From Denitratimonas tolerans (GTDB lineage Bacteria > Pseudomonadota > Gammaproteobacteria > Xanthomonadales > Xanthomonadaceae): a stretch of DNA of 64,000 bases. Under the pieces are notes generated by a model. It ran no database searches and was not told where the DNA came from. It saw nothing but the letters and a program-made list of their open reading frames with translations. Numbering within the stretch: position 1 is the first letter of the stretch; every line of letters begins with the position of its first letter. This document shows, piece by piece, positions 24,824 through 33,309 of the stretch. The DNA lies in NCBI RefSeq assembly GCF_037203605.1, contig NZ_JBBDHC010000005.1, positions 1 through 64,000 on the forward strand. The letters are read 5' to 3'. The position numbers and the translations under genes were made by a program.

Positions 24824-25489
24824 CTACGGCGTTCTGTCGGCTCTGCGCGTGAACGGCACGCTGTCCGGGCTGACCGCGCCGCCGGAGATGATGAAGCTCA
24901 TCGCCTGGTCCACGGTCCAGTCCGTGGGGGTGAGGTTTTCCACCGGCACCACTTCGAGATAGCCCGAGGTCGGGTTGGGCGTGGTCGGCACGTAGACGGC
25001 CGCCAGTTCGCGTTCGTTGCCTTCCTCGCGCAGCACCCGCGTGACGAAGCCCACGGCCTTCATGTCGCGGTGCGGGAAGTCGATCAGCACCACGCGCTGC
25101 GCGCCCTCGGGCTGGGTCTGGAGGATGTCGATCAGCTTGCGCACCGCGCCGTAGATGAGGTTTGCCAGCGGAATGCGGTGGACGACGGCCTCGAACCAGC
25201 GCAGCAGGCGCTGGCCCAGCACGCGGTGCGCCATCACTCCGACCGCGATGATGGCGGCGAGGGTGGCGACCAGCGCCAGCGCGGTCTGTACCCAGGGCGC
25301 GGCCATCCATCCCAGCGTCAGCGGATACTGCGCCGCCAGGCGCGCCAGCAGCGGCGTGATCCAGGGCCGGCTCACGTCGGACAGCAGCACGAACACGAAG
25401 CGGAACACGATCACCGTCAGCCACAGCGGCAGCAGGGTGATGACGCCGGAGAGGAAATAGCGCTGCAGCGAGGGGCGGTGGGCGGACAT
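24824..25489 (-). CDS. DUF502 family membrane protein
   Basis: 221 residues. Two long membrane segments (about 11-36 and 66-90) and the DUF502 signature IPLANLIYGAVRKLIDIL followed by VVLIDFPHRDMKAVGF and VPTTPNPTSGYLEVVP. Proteins of this family are conserved, integral to the inner membrane and of unknown function. The TAG stop codon lies in CCTACGG sequence left by the neighbouring repeat array, so the last residues (about TRRADRTP) may be a replaced tail. It is divergent from the aroG leader. Confidence 0.85.
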   Translation of the reverse strand: MSAHRPSLQRYFLSGVITLLPLWLTVIVFRFVFVLLSDVSRPWITPLLARLAAQYPLTLGWMAAPWVQTALALVATLAAIIAVGVMAHRVLGQRLLRWFEAVVHRIPLANLIYGAVRKLIDILQTQPEGAQRVVLIDFPHRDMKAVGFVTRVLREEGNERELAAVYVPTTPNPTSGYLEVVPVENLTPTDWTVDQAMSFIISGGAVSPDSVPFTRRADRTP

Positions 25490-25549
25490 GGCGCGAGTTT
25501 ACGCGACCGGCGAAATTCGGTGCAGCCGGTTCCGTTTGCGCCGTCGATG

Positions 25550-25558
25550 TGCTATCAC
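25550..25558 (+). promoter_or_regulatory. Extended -10 element before the aroG leader
   Basis: TGC followed by TATCAC (25553-25558). Transcription would start about 7 bases later, at or just before the GTG of the leader peptide, which would make the leader peptide mRNA essentially leaderless. No clear -35. Confidence 0.35.
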
Positions 25559-25565
25559 TGTCGCC

Positions 25566-25649
25566 GTGAACGCCCCCACCCGCCGCTATTGGTACTTTTT
25601 TTACCGCTCGCCCCAAGGGCTGGCGCCGCGTGGCGTTCGCGTGATCTGA
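25566..25649 (+). CDS. Aromatic-rich leader peptide of the aroG attenuator
   Basis: A 27-codon frame starting at GTG 25566 and ending at TGA 25647-25649. Residues 8-13 are YWYFFY: three Tyr, two Phe and one Trp in a row, a composition only expected for a ribosome-stalling leader that measures charged aromatic tRNAs. It is followed by an intrinsic terminator and then by the DAHP synthase gene, the first step of aromatic amino-acid synthesis. No Shine-Dalgarno sequence is visible; initiation may be leaderless. Downstream of the aromatic codons, 25617-25625 (GGGCTGGCG) can pair with 25678-25687, giving an antiterminator. Confidence 0.85.
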   Translation: MNAPTRRYWYFFYRSPQGLAPRGVRVI

Positions 25650-25674
25650 AGCATCGCGCAAACGAATCCCCCGA

Positions 25675-25701
25675 AGCCGCCAGTCCCCTGGCGGCTTTTT
25701 T
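25675..25701 (+). terminator. Attenuator terminator upstream of aroG
   Basis: Perfect 9-bp stem AGCCGCCAG (25675-25683) / CTGGCGGCT (25688-25696), TCCC loop and six T. Its left arm overlaps the proposed antiterminator pairing (25678-25687), so both structures exclude each other. It ends 37 bases before the aroG start codon. Confidence 0.9.
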
Positions 25702-25738
25702 GTTGCCGCCGGCCTGGCACCCACCCAGGAGCATCCCG

Positions 25739-26815
25739 ATGAACCAGCCCACCGACGATCTTCGCATCCGCGAAATCCGCGCCCTTCCCACGCCCGCGGA
25801 ACTGATGGCTGAAGTGCCTTGCGATGCGGTGTCCTCGCGCACCGTGCGCCAGTCGCGCCGCGTCCTGCACGACATCCTGCACGGTGTCGATGATCGCCTT
25901 GCGGTGGTGATCGGGCCGTGCTCGATCCACGATCCGGCGGCGGCGCTGGAGTACGCGCAGCGCCTCGCGCGCGAGCGCGAGCGTTTCGCCGGAACGCTGG
26001 AGATCGTGATGCGGGTCTATTTCGAGAAGCCGCGCACCACGGTGGGCTGGAAGGGCCTGATCAACGACCCGCACATCGACGGCAGCTGTCGCATCGACGA
26101 AGGGTTGGTGATCGCGCGCCGGCTGCTGCGCGACATCAGCGCGCTCGGCCTGCCGGCCGGCACCGAGTTCCTCGACATGACCACGCCGCAGTTCATCGCC
26201 GACCTGGTGGCCTGGGGCGCGATCGGCGCGCGCACCACCGAAAGCCAGGTGCACCGCGAAATGGTGTCCGGCCTGTCGTGCCCGGTCGGCTTCAAGAACG
26301 GCACAGACGGCAACGTGCGCATCGCGCTGGACGCGGTGCAGGCGGCGGCGCACCCGCACCATTTCCTGGCCGTCACCAAGGACGGGCGCAGCGCCATCGC
26401 CGCCACGATGGGCAACGCCGACTGTCACGTGATCCTGCGCGGCGGCAAGGCCCCCAATTTCGATGCGGCCAGCGTGGCTGAGGCCGCCTCGGCGCTGGAA
26501 AAGGCCGGACTGTCGCCGCGCCTGATGATCGATGCCAGCCATGCCAACAGCAGCAAGAAGCCCGAGAACCAGCCGCGCGTGATCGACGATATCGCCGGCC
26601 AGGTGGAAGCGGGCGCGCGCCGCATCATGGGCGTGATGGTGGAAAGCCACCTGGTCGCCGGACGTCAGGACGTGATCCCCGGGCGCGCGCTCGCCTACGG
26701 CCAGAGCATCACCGACGGCTGCATCGGCTGGGAGGAGTCGGTGGCCGTGCTCGAACGCCTCGACGCCGCGGTGCGGGCGCGGCGGCGCAGCGCGGCGGAA
26801 GAGGCGGCGGCCTGA
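25739..26815 (+). CDS. aroG: 3-deoxy-7-phosphoheptulonate (DAHP) synthase, class I
   Basis: 358 residues, typical for AroF/G/H. It condenses phosphoenolpyruvate with erythrose-4-phosphate, the first shikimate step. Visible signatures: VVIGPCSIHDP (about residues 56-66, metal-binding Cys), YFEKPRTTVGWKGLINDP, ARTTESQVHREM, GFKNGTDG, and DASHANSSKKPENQ near 270. CCAGGAG lies about 8 bases before ATG 25739. Preceded by the aromatic attenuator, so control by aminoacyl-tRNA level is likely in addition to feedback inhibition; which aromatic amino acid inhibits it cannot be told here. The stop is one base from the stop of the convergent receptor gene. Confidence 0.95.
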   Translation: MNQPTDDLRIREIRALPTPAELMAEVPCDAVSSRTVRQSRRVLHDILHGVDDRLAVVIGPCSIHDPAAALEYAQRLARERERFAGTLEIVMRVYFEKPRTTVGWKGLINDPHIDGSCRIDEGLVIARRLLRDISALGLPAGTEFLDMTTPQFIADLVAWGAIGARTTESQVHREMVSGLSCPVGFKNGTDGNVRIALDAVQAAAHPHHFLAVTKDGRSAIAATMGNADCHVILRGGKAPNFDAASVAEAASALEKAGLSPRLMIDASHANSSKKPENQPRVIDDIAGQVEAGARRIMGVMVESHLVAGRQDVIPGRALAYGQSITDGCIGWEESVAVLERLDAAVRARRRSAAEEAAA

Positions 26816-26816
26816 A

Positions 26817-28634
26817 TCAGTCCCAGCGTGCGCCGATCCCGAGGCTCAGCCAGCGGCCCGGGATCGGCGCGAAGCCGGTCTCGATGATCTCGCGGTCCAG
26901 GAGGTTCTGGATCGCGAGGTGGGCGCGCAGGGTCTTGCCCTGCCAGCCGAGTCGCGCGTTGGCCAGCGTGGCGGCAGCTTCATCGGCGTAGCGCGGGTGG
27001 CGCAGGTCGAGGTCCAGGCCGAAGCCCGCGCCCAGGTCCAGGCGCGCGTCGGCCCGCCAGGTGTGGCGGGCCACGCGCGGGGCGTACTTCACTTCGTAAT
27101 CGGCGTCATCGACGCGCACCTGAAGGTACTCGTAGCCCAGGCCCGCGCGCGCCAGCCAGCGGATCGATGCGGGGTTCCAGCGCCAGCCGGCCTCCAGGCC
27201 GCGCCCGCGGTGGCCGTCGAGGTTGTTCGCGACCCAGGTCACGGTGCCGGGCGTGCGGGTCCAGTCGATCAGGTCGTGGGTGCGGCGCTGGTGCAGCGCC
27301 AAGGTAAGGGTTTGCGCGCCTAGACGCCCTTCGATGCCAAGCTCCGAGTGATCGGAAACCTCCGGTGCCAGCACCGCGCTGCCGCGGTTGGCGGCGGTGG
27401 CCAGATACAGTTCGGTGTAGGACGGCGCGCGGGTGGAGCGCGCCGCGGCGGCGAAGCCGCGCCAGTCCGGGCCAAAGGCATGGGAAAGCGCCAGCGCCGG
27501 CAGCCAGCGGGCGCGGTGGCCTTCGTGATCGGCGCGGCTGAGGCTCGCCTCGGCGCGGGTGTCGGGGCCGAGCTGCTGCTGGCGCAGCAGCCAGATCGCG
27601 GAGACGTCGCGCTCGTGATCGCGCAGCGCATTGGAGGCAAGGCGTTCGTGGCGCAGCTGCGCGCCCATCGCGGTCGAGCCGCTGGCGTCCTCGCGCTGGG
27701 CGTCGGCCTGCAGGCCGGCGACGCGGGTGAGGTGCTCGTTGATGTAATCGCGCCCGCCGATCCGGGTCAGGAACTCGTCTTCGTGGCGATCGAAATGGGC
27801 GCGTGCGCGCAGTCGCCATGCCCCGCTGCGGCCTTCGGCACCGAGCCAGGCGAGGTGCCCTTCGGTGCGTTCGCGCGCATCCGGGTATTCGGCGCTGTAG
27901 AAACCCCACGCGCCGAAATCCTTTTCCAGCGCGCCCGCGCCCCAGAAGATGCGCCCGGCCTCGCTCGCGTGCGCGCCGGTATAGAGCGCCTGGCGCAGCC
28001 GCGCGTCGCTCGGGCCGGACTGCGGGTCGCCGTCGCTGTCGAGCGTGCTGACCGACAGCCCGTGGTGACCCGCCTGCCCGGCACCGACGATGCGCGCGTC
28101 GAACTGGCGCGTGGCGTGGGAGCCTGCGGCGACGGCCAGGCCGGCTTCGAAGCCGTCGGGCTGGCGCGTGATCAGGTTGACGATGCCGCCGGTGGCACTG
28201 CCGCCGTACTGGATTGCGCCCGGGCCGGTGACGATCTCGATGCGCTCGATGTGCGACAGCGGCACGGCGACATCCAGATTGTGGTGGCCGGTCTGCGGGT
28301 TCTGGATCGGCACGCCGTCCACCAGCACCAGGGTCTGCTCGAAGCTGCTGCCGCGGATGCCCAGATCGGCCTGCACGCCCGGTGCGCCGCGGCGCTGGAT
28401 GCTCAGCCCGGGCTGCTGCGCGAGCAGGTCCGCCAGCGTCGCGGCCGGGCTGCGCTCGATGTCGGTGCGCTCGATCACCTGCACCGATTGCATCGCCTCG
28501 GAGGTGCGCGTTTCGACCGGGCTGGCGGTGACCAGCAGGGCATCGAGGCGGGTGGCCTGGGCCGAAGAGGACGCGGGTTCGGCGAGGGTGGCGGCGGGCA
28601 CGAGGGCGAGCGCCGCGAGGACGAGTTTTTTCAT
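26817..28634 (-). CDS. TonB-dependent outer-membrane receptor, BtuB-like size
   Basis: 605 residues. Signal peptide MKKLVLAALALVPAATLA; a plug domain (about 35-150) with LDALLVTASPVE as the TonB-box region, DVLVDGVPIQNP-like strand and GPGAIQYGGSATGGIVNLITR; then a 22-strand barrel ending in an aromatic-terminated C-terminus (GIGARWD). It imports an unknown ligand (siderophore, vitamin or metal complex) using TonB energy. Its length is like BtuB, but no cobalamin riboswitch is visible upstream. It lies 51 bases downstream of trhO on the same strand and could be co-transcribed. Confidence 0.88.
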   Translation of the reverse strand: MKKLVLAALALVPAATLAEPASSSAQATRLDALLVTASPVETRTSEAMQSVQVIERTDIERSPAATLADLLAQQPGLSIQRRGAPGVQADLGIRGSSFEQTLVLVDGVPIQNPQTGHHNLDVAVPLSHIERIEIVTGPGAIQYGGSATGGIVNLITRQPDGFEAGLAVAAGSHATRQFDARIVGAGQAGHHGLSVSTLDSDGDPQSGPSDARLRQALYTGAHASEAGRIFWGAGALEKDFGAWGFYSAEYPDARERTEGHLAWLGAEGRSGAWRLRARAHFDRHEDEFLTRIGGRDYINEHLTRVAGLQADAQREDASGSTAMGAQLRHERLASNALRDHERDVSAIWLLRQQQLGPDTRAEASLSRADHEGHRARWLPALALSHAFGPDWRGFAAAARSTRAPSYTELYLATAANRGSAVLAPEVSDHSELGIEGRLGAQTLTLALHQRRTHDLIDWTRTPGTVTWVANNLDGHRGRGLEAGWRWNPASIRWLARAGLGYEYLQVRVDDADYEVKYAPRVARHTWRADARLDLGAGFGLDLDLRHPRYADEAAATLANARLGWQGKTLRAHLAIQNLLDREIIETGFAPIPGRWLSLGIGARWD

Positions 28635-28685
28635 CGGAGTCCGGGGGATTCGGGAACGGTGGGACGGTGCGCGCGATGCGCGGGT

Positions 28686-29639
28686 TCACTCGCCGCGCGG
28701 GTTGGGCGGATGCGAGGAACTTTCCATGCGCGCCCCGACGTGGCGCAAGCCGCGCTTTCCGGCCAGATCGACTTGACGCTGGCGCTCGCTCAGCCGCGTG
28801 CGGCGGTCGTCGTCCAGCCGCTCGTGGCAGTGTGGGCAGCTGACGCCTTCCTCGTACTGCGGCGAGCTGCGGTCTTCGGGCGAGAGCGGATACCGGCAGC
28901 TGCGGCACAGCGTGTGCGGCCCCTGTACGAGGCCGTGGCCGACCGAGACGCGCTCGTCGAACACGAAGCATTCGCCGCGCCAGCGGCTTTCCTCGGCCGG
29001 CACGGCTTCCAGGTACTTCAGGATGCCGCCCTTGAGGTGATAGACCTCATCGAACCCGCGCGAGCGCAGCAGCGCGGTGGACTTCTCGCAGCGGATGCCG
29101 CCGGTGCAGTACATCGCCACCCTGCGCCCGCGCAGCTCGGGACGGGCATCGAGCCAGGCCGGCAGCTCGCGGAAGCTCGCGGTGCCCGGATCGAGCGCGC
29201 CTTCGAAGTGGCCGATGGCGACTTCGTACTCGTTGCGGGTGTCGATCAGCACCAGCTCGGGATCGGCGAGCAGCGCGTTCCAGTCGCCCGGCTCGACGTA
29301 GGTGCCGGCGTTCGCGGCCGGATCGAGGCCCGCCACGCCGAGCGTGACGATCTCGCGCTTGAGCCGCACCTTCATGCGGTGGAAGGGCGCGCGCTCGGCC
29401 GGTGATTCCTTGTGCTCGAGCGCCGCCAGGCGCGGATCGGCGCGCAGCCAGGCGAGCACCGCGCGCACGTCGCCCGGCGCGCCGGCGATGGTGCCGTTGA
29501 CGCCCTCGGCAGCCAGCAGGATCGTGCCCGAGACATCGTGCGCAGCGCAGAGCGCCTCCAGCGGCGGCTTCTTTTCGGCGAAGTCGGGCAGGGTGGCAAA
29601 GTGATAGAACGCGGCGGCGATCCGGGACGTTTTGTTCAT
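28686..29639 (-). CDS. trhO: tRNA uridine(34) hydroxylase, rhodanese-like
   Basis: 317 residues. N-terminal acylphosphatase-like domain (about 1-95, with LLAAEGVNGTIAG), a rhodanese domain (about 115-215) with active-site Cys178 in CTGGIRCEKS, and a C-terminal Cys-rich region (CRSCRYPL, SCPHCHERL) that should bind zinc. TrhO (YceA) hydroxylates U34 of tRNAs using oxygen as the first step toward 5-oxyacetyluridine in one branch. Length and motifs match the family. Start ATG 29639 begins the conserved FYHFATL segment. Confidence 0.93.
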   Translation of the reverse strand: MNKTSRIAAAFYHFATLPDFAEKKPPLEALCAAHDVSGTILLAAEGVNGTIAGAPGDVRAVLAWLRADPRLAALEHKESPAERAPFHRMKVRLKREIVTLGVAGLDPAANAGTYVEPGDWNALLADPELVLIDTRNEYEVAIGHFEGALDPGTASFRELPAWLDARPELRGRRVAMYCTGGIRCEKSTALLRSRGFDEVYHLKGGILKYLEAVPAEESRWRGECFVFDERVSVGHGLVQGPHTLCRSCRYPLSPEDRSSPQYEEGVSCPHCHERLDDDRRTRLSERQRQVDLAGKRGLRHVGARMESSSHPPNPRGE

Positions 29640-29710
29640 TGCAACATTCTAGCCCGCGTCCGGCGCGGCCCTGCAGTCTTGCATCGGGCCGCGCGATGCG
29701 GCAGGGCGTC

Positions 29711-30022
29711 TCAGCCGGCCGCCTGATCGCGCAGGCGCGATCCGTAGCGGCGCTTGCGCTCGGCGGTGTAATCCCACCACGGCCGCGCCGCGCCGCCCGC
29801 GGCGAAATCGGTGAGCGACATGAACACGTCGAGCACGCAGGGGTCGTGCCGCGTGGCCGTCTGCTGGCACAGCGCCTGGTAGAGCGCGAAGGGATCGGCT
29901 TGGGCCAGGTCCGCCGGCCGGGTGATGCCCAGGAGGCGCAGGTCGGCCGCGGTGGCCGGACCGACGTTGGGCAGATCGGTGAGGCGACGGACGGCCTCGC
30001 GCCGCACCTTGCCTGGATTCAT
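29711..30022 (-). CDS. Helix-hairpin-helix protein, Cdd1 (pathogenicity locus) family
   Basis: 103 residues. The N-terminal half is a helix-hairpin-helix (LTDLPNVGPATAADLRLLGI), a non-specific DNA-binding fold, followed by DPFALYQALCQQTATRHDPCVLDVFMS and a tail with PWWDYTAERK. This pattern fits the small Cdd1 family, whose role is unknown. ATG 30022 begins the conserved part; the frame extends upstream without further similarity. It is divergent from the CorA-type gene. Confidence 0.75.
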   Translation of the reverse strand: MNPGKVRREAVRRLTDLPNVGPATAADLRLLGITRPADLAQADPFALYQALCQQTATRHDPCVLDVFMSLTDFAAGGAARPWWDYTAERKRRYGSRLRDQAAG

Positions 30023-30147
30023 CGTCTGGTTCCCGCAGTGCGCAAAGCCCGAGTATAGGCGCGCCGTCGGCGCGCGGCGCGCGGCGGCGTTGACGCCTGC
30101 ATGCCGCCGCCGGATGCTGGCCGCCATCCTGATGACGGACCCACGCC

Positions 30148-31059
30148 ATGATCCACGTGTACCCGCTGACATTCGCCGCCGAGCCGGCGTCGGTCTGGAT
30201 CGACCTGCGCCAGCCCGACACGGCCGAGCTCGCGGACGCGCAGCGGCGCGCCGGCTTCGAGATACCCGATCGTGCGCGCATCAGCGAAATCGAGTTCACC
30301 AGCCGCGTGCGTCACGTCGGCGATACGCTCTTTCTCAACCTGCCGCGCTTCGAGGAGGGCAGGGGTCGCGCCGCGCCACTGGGCTTCGCGCTTTCGCCCA
30401 CCGCGCTGGTGACCCGCTGCGAACAGGAGATCACGGCGCTGGACGACATCGCGCGCGATCTGGCCAAGCGCCCAAGCGCCGGCTCGGTCGATCTGTTCCT
30501 GCGCGTGCTCGAACACATCGTCGATCGCCTCGCCGACCGGCTGGAGGCGATGGAGTCGGAGGTCAGCGAGGCGACCCGCGCCAGCTTCGAGGGCAGCCGG
30601 CGCGACCGCGACCTCAAGCAGAACCTGATGCACGCCGGCGATCTGGGGCGCCGCCTCGGTCGGCTGCACAACACCCTGCTGGGCCTGCTGCGCATCGTGA
30701 CCTGGCTGCATGAGACGCCGCCGGCGTGGTTCGGGCCGGATGCGCCGCGCCGCATCACCCTCATCCTCAAGGATCTGGGTTCGCTCAACGAGTTCGACCA
30801 GCAGCTCGGCGATCGCCTCGACTTCCTGCTCAACGGCGTGCTGGGGCTGATCAGCACCAACCAGAACGAGGTGATGAAGGTGATGGCCGTCGCCTCGGTG
30901 GTGGGCGTTCCGCCGACCGTGCTGGTGGGCGTGTGGGGCATGAACTTCGCCTTCATGCCCGAGTTGGCCTGGCGGCCCGGCTACTACGTGGCGCTTGCCG
31001 TGATCGGCCTGAGCATCGCGCTGCCGCTATGGTGGTTCCGGCGACGCGGGTGGATCTGA
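30148..31059 (+). CDS. CorA-family divalent-cation transporter (ZntB-like)
   Basis: 303 residues. A large cytoplasmic N-terminal domain (about 1-240) with long helices, then two membrane segments near the C-terminus joined by the family signature GMN (in GVWGMNF) at the pore mouth. CorA forms pentameric magnesium/cobalt channels; ZntB relatives move zinc. The loop after GMN (FAFMPELAW) carries only one acidic residue, so ion choice is open. Its 3' end overlaps the convergent DUF4442 gene by 33 bases. Confidence 0.88.
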   Translation: MIHVYPLTFAAEPASVWIDLRQPDTAELADAQRRAGFEIPDRARISEIEFTSRVRHVGDTLFLNLPRFEEGRGRAAPLGFALSPTALVTRCEQEITALDDIARDLAKRPSAGSVDLFLRVLEHIVDRLADRLEAMESEVSEATRASFEGSRRDRDLKQNLMHAGDLGRRLGRLHNTLLGLLRIVTWLHETPPAWFGPDAPRRITLILKDLGSLNEFDQQLGDRLDFLLNGVLGLISTNQNEVMKVMAVASVVGVPPTVLVGVWGMNFAFMPELAWRPGYYVALAVIGLSIALPLWWFRRRGWI

Positions 31060-31527
31060 CGGCGGCCGCGTGGCGGGCCGGAACTCCGGCTTGAGGCGGA
31101 CGTAAAGCTGCTTTCGCACCCGCGCCACCAGGGTGCCGTCGGCGGTGGTCACGTTCACGTCGAACCAGCGCAGGTGTTTTTCACCGTTGGCCGCGACGGC
31201 GTGCAACTCGTCGACGACCGCCTGTTCCAGGTGGAACTCGGCAAACACGTTCTCGCGCCCCGGCGTGACGAAGTGGATCGAGCCGGCCTGGTCCCAGACG
31301 TGGTAGCGCGGCCCCAGGCTCTGCATCACCAGTATCATCCAGAACGGATCGGTCATCGAGAACAGGCTGCCGCCGAACTGGGCGCGCACATAGTTGCGGT
31401 TGTACCAGGTGAGCCTGAGTTCCACCCGTGCGTGCCGCCAGTCGTCCGACAGCGCGCGCACGCGGATGCCGGAGAAGAGGAACGGCGGCCACAGGTTTAA
31501 CAGGCGGCGCAGCAGGCGCGGCGACAT
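31027..31527 (-). CDS. DUF4442 hotdog-fold protein
   Basis: 166 residues. The region from about 20 to 150 has the hotdog (thioesterase-like) arrangement with RNYVRAQFGGSLFSMTDPFWMILVM split around residues 44-68 and a long beta-sheet after it. DUF4442 proteins are thought to be acyl-CoA thioesterase relatives; activity is not shown. It follows the thioredoxin-like gene after 16 bases and is probably co-transcribed. Confidence 0.78.
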   Translation of the reverse strand: MSPRLLRRLLNLWPPFLFSGIRVRALSDDWRHARVELRLTWYNRNYVRAQFGGSLFSMTDPFWMILVMQSLGPRYHVWDQAGSIHFVTPGRENVFAEFHLEQAVVDELHAVAANGEKHLRWFDVNVTTADGTLVARVRKQLYVRLKPEFRPATRPPSDPPASPEPP

Positions 31528-31543
31528 GGACGGGCGTCCCGGC

Positions 31544-32422
31544 TCAGAACAGCATCGCGGCCATGTTGCGGCGGTACTGGCTCACCAGTGCGGGATCGGG
31601 AATCACGTTGAAGGCCTCGATCAGGGCGCGACGCGGCAGGCCGTCGTCGAAGTCGCGGTTCTGGCGCAGCATCTCGAGGAACTGGTCGAGCGCCGCGGCG
31701 AACTCTCCGTCGGCCAGAAGCCGCAGGCCGAGCAGGTGGCGCGCGGCGAGGTCGTCCGGTGCGGCCGCCACGCGCGCGGCCAGCGCGGCGCGATCCGGCG
31801 CATCCTTCAGCCAGGCTGCGTTGGCGATCAGCACGTTGGCGTTGCGCGCGCGCTCGTCGGCACCAAGGTTGGCGGGCAGGGCGTCGATCAGCACCCTGGC
31901 CTGCGCGGTTTCCCCGACGCGGGCCAGCGCCAGCGCCAGATCCAGTTTGAGCGCATCGTCGTCCGGCGCGGCTTCCACCGCAGCACGCAGGCGCGCGACC
32001 TCTTCCTCGGGCGTGGGCGGCACCACCTCCGCAGGCTCCGCCGGCTGCGCCGGTTCGATGCCGTGCTGGGCGAGGAACTGGCGCAGCTGGCCCTCCGGCA
32101 CCGCGCCGGGGAAACCGTCCACGAGCTGGCCGTCCTTGACCAGGATCACCGTGGGCACCGAGCGGATCGAAAAATAGCCGGCCAGCTCCTTCTGCGCGTC
32201 GACGTCCACCTTGGCCAGTCGAAACGCGCCGTGGTAGTCGCCAGCGAGCTTTTCCAGGATCGGCCCCAGCTGCTTGCACGGCCCGCACCAGGTGGCCCAG
32301 AAATCGAGCAGGACGGGCGTGGTCAGGGAGTGTTCGAGCACCTCCTTCTGGAAGGTTTCAGCGCTGACGTCGATGACGTGCGATGCGGCGGCGGGCGCGG
32401 CGGCGGTGTCGGAAAGGAGCAT
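31544..32422 (-). CDS. cnoX: Thioredoxin-TPR chaperedoxin (CnoX/YbbN family)
   Basis: 292 residues. N-terminal thioredoxin domain (about 15-120) with the active site Cys46-Gly-Pro-Cys49, followed by TPR-like repeats (about 135-290). This arrangement is the CnoX/YbbN chaperedoxin, which protects proteins from bleach-type oxidation and passes them to GroEL. E. coli CnoX has lost the first Cys; here the full CGPC site is present, so redox activity is likely, as in alphaproteobacterial relatives. Confidence 0.9.
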   Translation of the reverse strand: MLLSDTAAAPAAASHVIDVSAETFQKEVLEHSLTTPVLLDFWATWCGPCKQLGPILEKLAGDYHGAFRLAKVDVDAQKELAGYFSIRSVPTVILVKDGQLVDGFPGAVPEGQLRQFLAQHGIEPAQPAEPAEVVPPTPEEEVARLRAAVEAAPDDDALKLDLALALARVGETAQARVLIDALPANLGADERARNANVLIANAAWLKDAPDRAALAARVAAAPDDLAARHLLGLRLLADGEFAAALDQFLEMLRQNRDFDDGLPRRALIEAFNVIPDPALVSQYRRNMAAMLF

Positions 32423-32649
32423 TGCGGTATCCGTAAGCTGGGTCGTGGTGGTGCGGGAAGTTGGGCGATGCGGTGGATGGGCATCCGCGTCGGGCCCGGC
32501 GGGTTTCCAGCCTCGTCATGCCCGCGCGCGCGGGCACCCGGTGCCTTGAAACCTTGAGGCGCGCGTCAACACCGCTGCGGCGACCGACGCGGCGCCAAGG
32601 CGTAGATGGTGGCAACAGCCCGCATTGCAAGGCAAACTCGCGCGCCGTC

Positions 32650-33309
32650 ATGGACGCCACGCCGATGCCTTCGCCCCCGCACCACGTCCGCAGGCTGGCG
32701 CTGCATCTGGGCTGGATCGCCCCGCTGTGGTTTGCCGCCGCCGTGGCGCTCGCGGCGATGCTGTTGCCCGGTGCCGCCAGTGCGCCGCTCGGCCAGTTCG
32801 GCGCGATCGGTGCGCCGGGTGGCGCCTGGTTCAACGCGCTGGCGCTGGTGCTTCCGGGGCTGATGCTGCTGGCGTTTTCCATCGCGCTCGAAGCCGCCGT
32901 CGCACCCGACGGCACGGGCCGCACGCTGCGCCTGGGCACCGGAATGCTGATGATTTCGGCGCTGGCGTTCGCGGCGCAGGGCGTCTTCCCGTTCGATCCC
33001 TCCGAACCCGACGGCCCGGCCTCGCAGCGCCACGCCGCGACGTTGGCGCTGGCCCTCATCGCACTCGTGGCGGCGTCGGCCTTTGTTTTCCCGGGCCTGT
33101 GCCGGATGCGGCACTGGCGAACGCTCGCCATCTGCGGCGCGCTGCTCGGCGCGGCACTGGCAATCTTCCTCACCTGGCCACCGCAGCAGCTCTTCCCCCC
33201 GCTCGAAGGCCGCCACGCCGCCGCGCAGCGGCTCGTGCTCGCGACCTACTTCGGCTGGTTCGCACTGGCGGCCGGGGTGGCGTTGGGGCGGCGGCGCGAG
33301 AAGACTTGA
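32650..33309 (+). CDS. DUF998 family membrane protein
   Basis: 219 residues with about six hydrophobic segments (LGWIAPLWFAAAVALAAML, ALALVLPGLMLLAFSIAL, MLMISALAFAAQGVFPFDP and others). The GVFPFDP segment after a membrane helix is typical of DUF998, a membrane protein family without known function. ATG 32650 starts the conserved part; the open frame extends upstream through a region with a dispersed-repeat-like palindrome. It is divergent from cnoX. Confidence 0.75.
   Translation: MDATPMPSPPHHVRRLALHLGWIAPLWFAAAVALAAMLLPGAASAPLGQFGAIGAPGGAWFNALALVLPGLMLLAFSIALEAAVAPDGTGRTLRLGTGMLMISALAFAAQGVFPFDPSEPDGPASQRHAATLALALIALVAASAFVFPGLCRMRHWRTLAICGALLGAALAIFLTWPPQQLFPPLEGRHAAAQRLVLATYFGWFALAAGVALGRRREKT

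Noticed and set aside
26817..28634. Naming the TonB receptor btuB
   Set aside because: Length fits, but no cobalamin riboswitch or B12 genes are seen; the ligand cannot be decided.
27348..29405. Plus-strand open frame of 685 codons across the TonB receptor and trhO
   Set aside because: It spans two real genes on the other strand and has no ribosome binding site or motif.
32500..32600. Third copy of the MITE-like element upstream of the DUF998 gene
   Set aside because: Only a short palindrome (CATGCCCGCGCGCGCGGGCA) resembles the CATTCCCGC-type core of dispersed repeats; the rest does not align with the 180-bp element.
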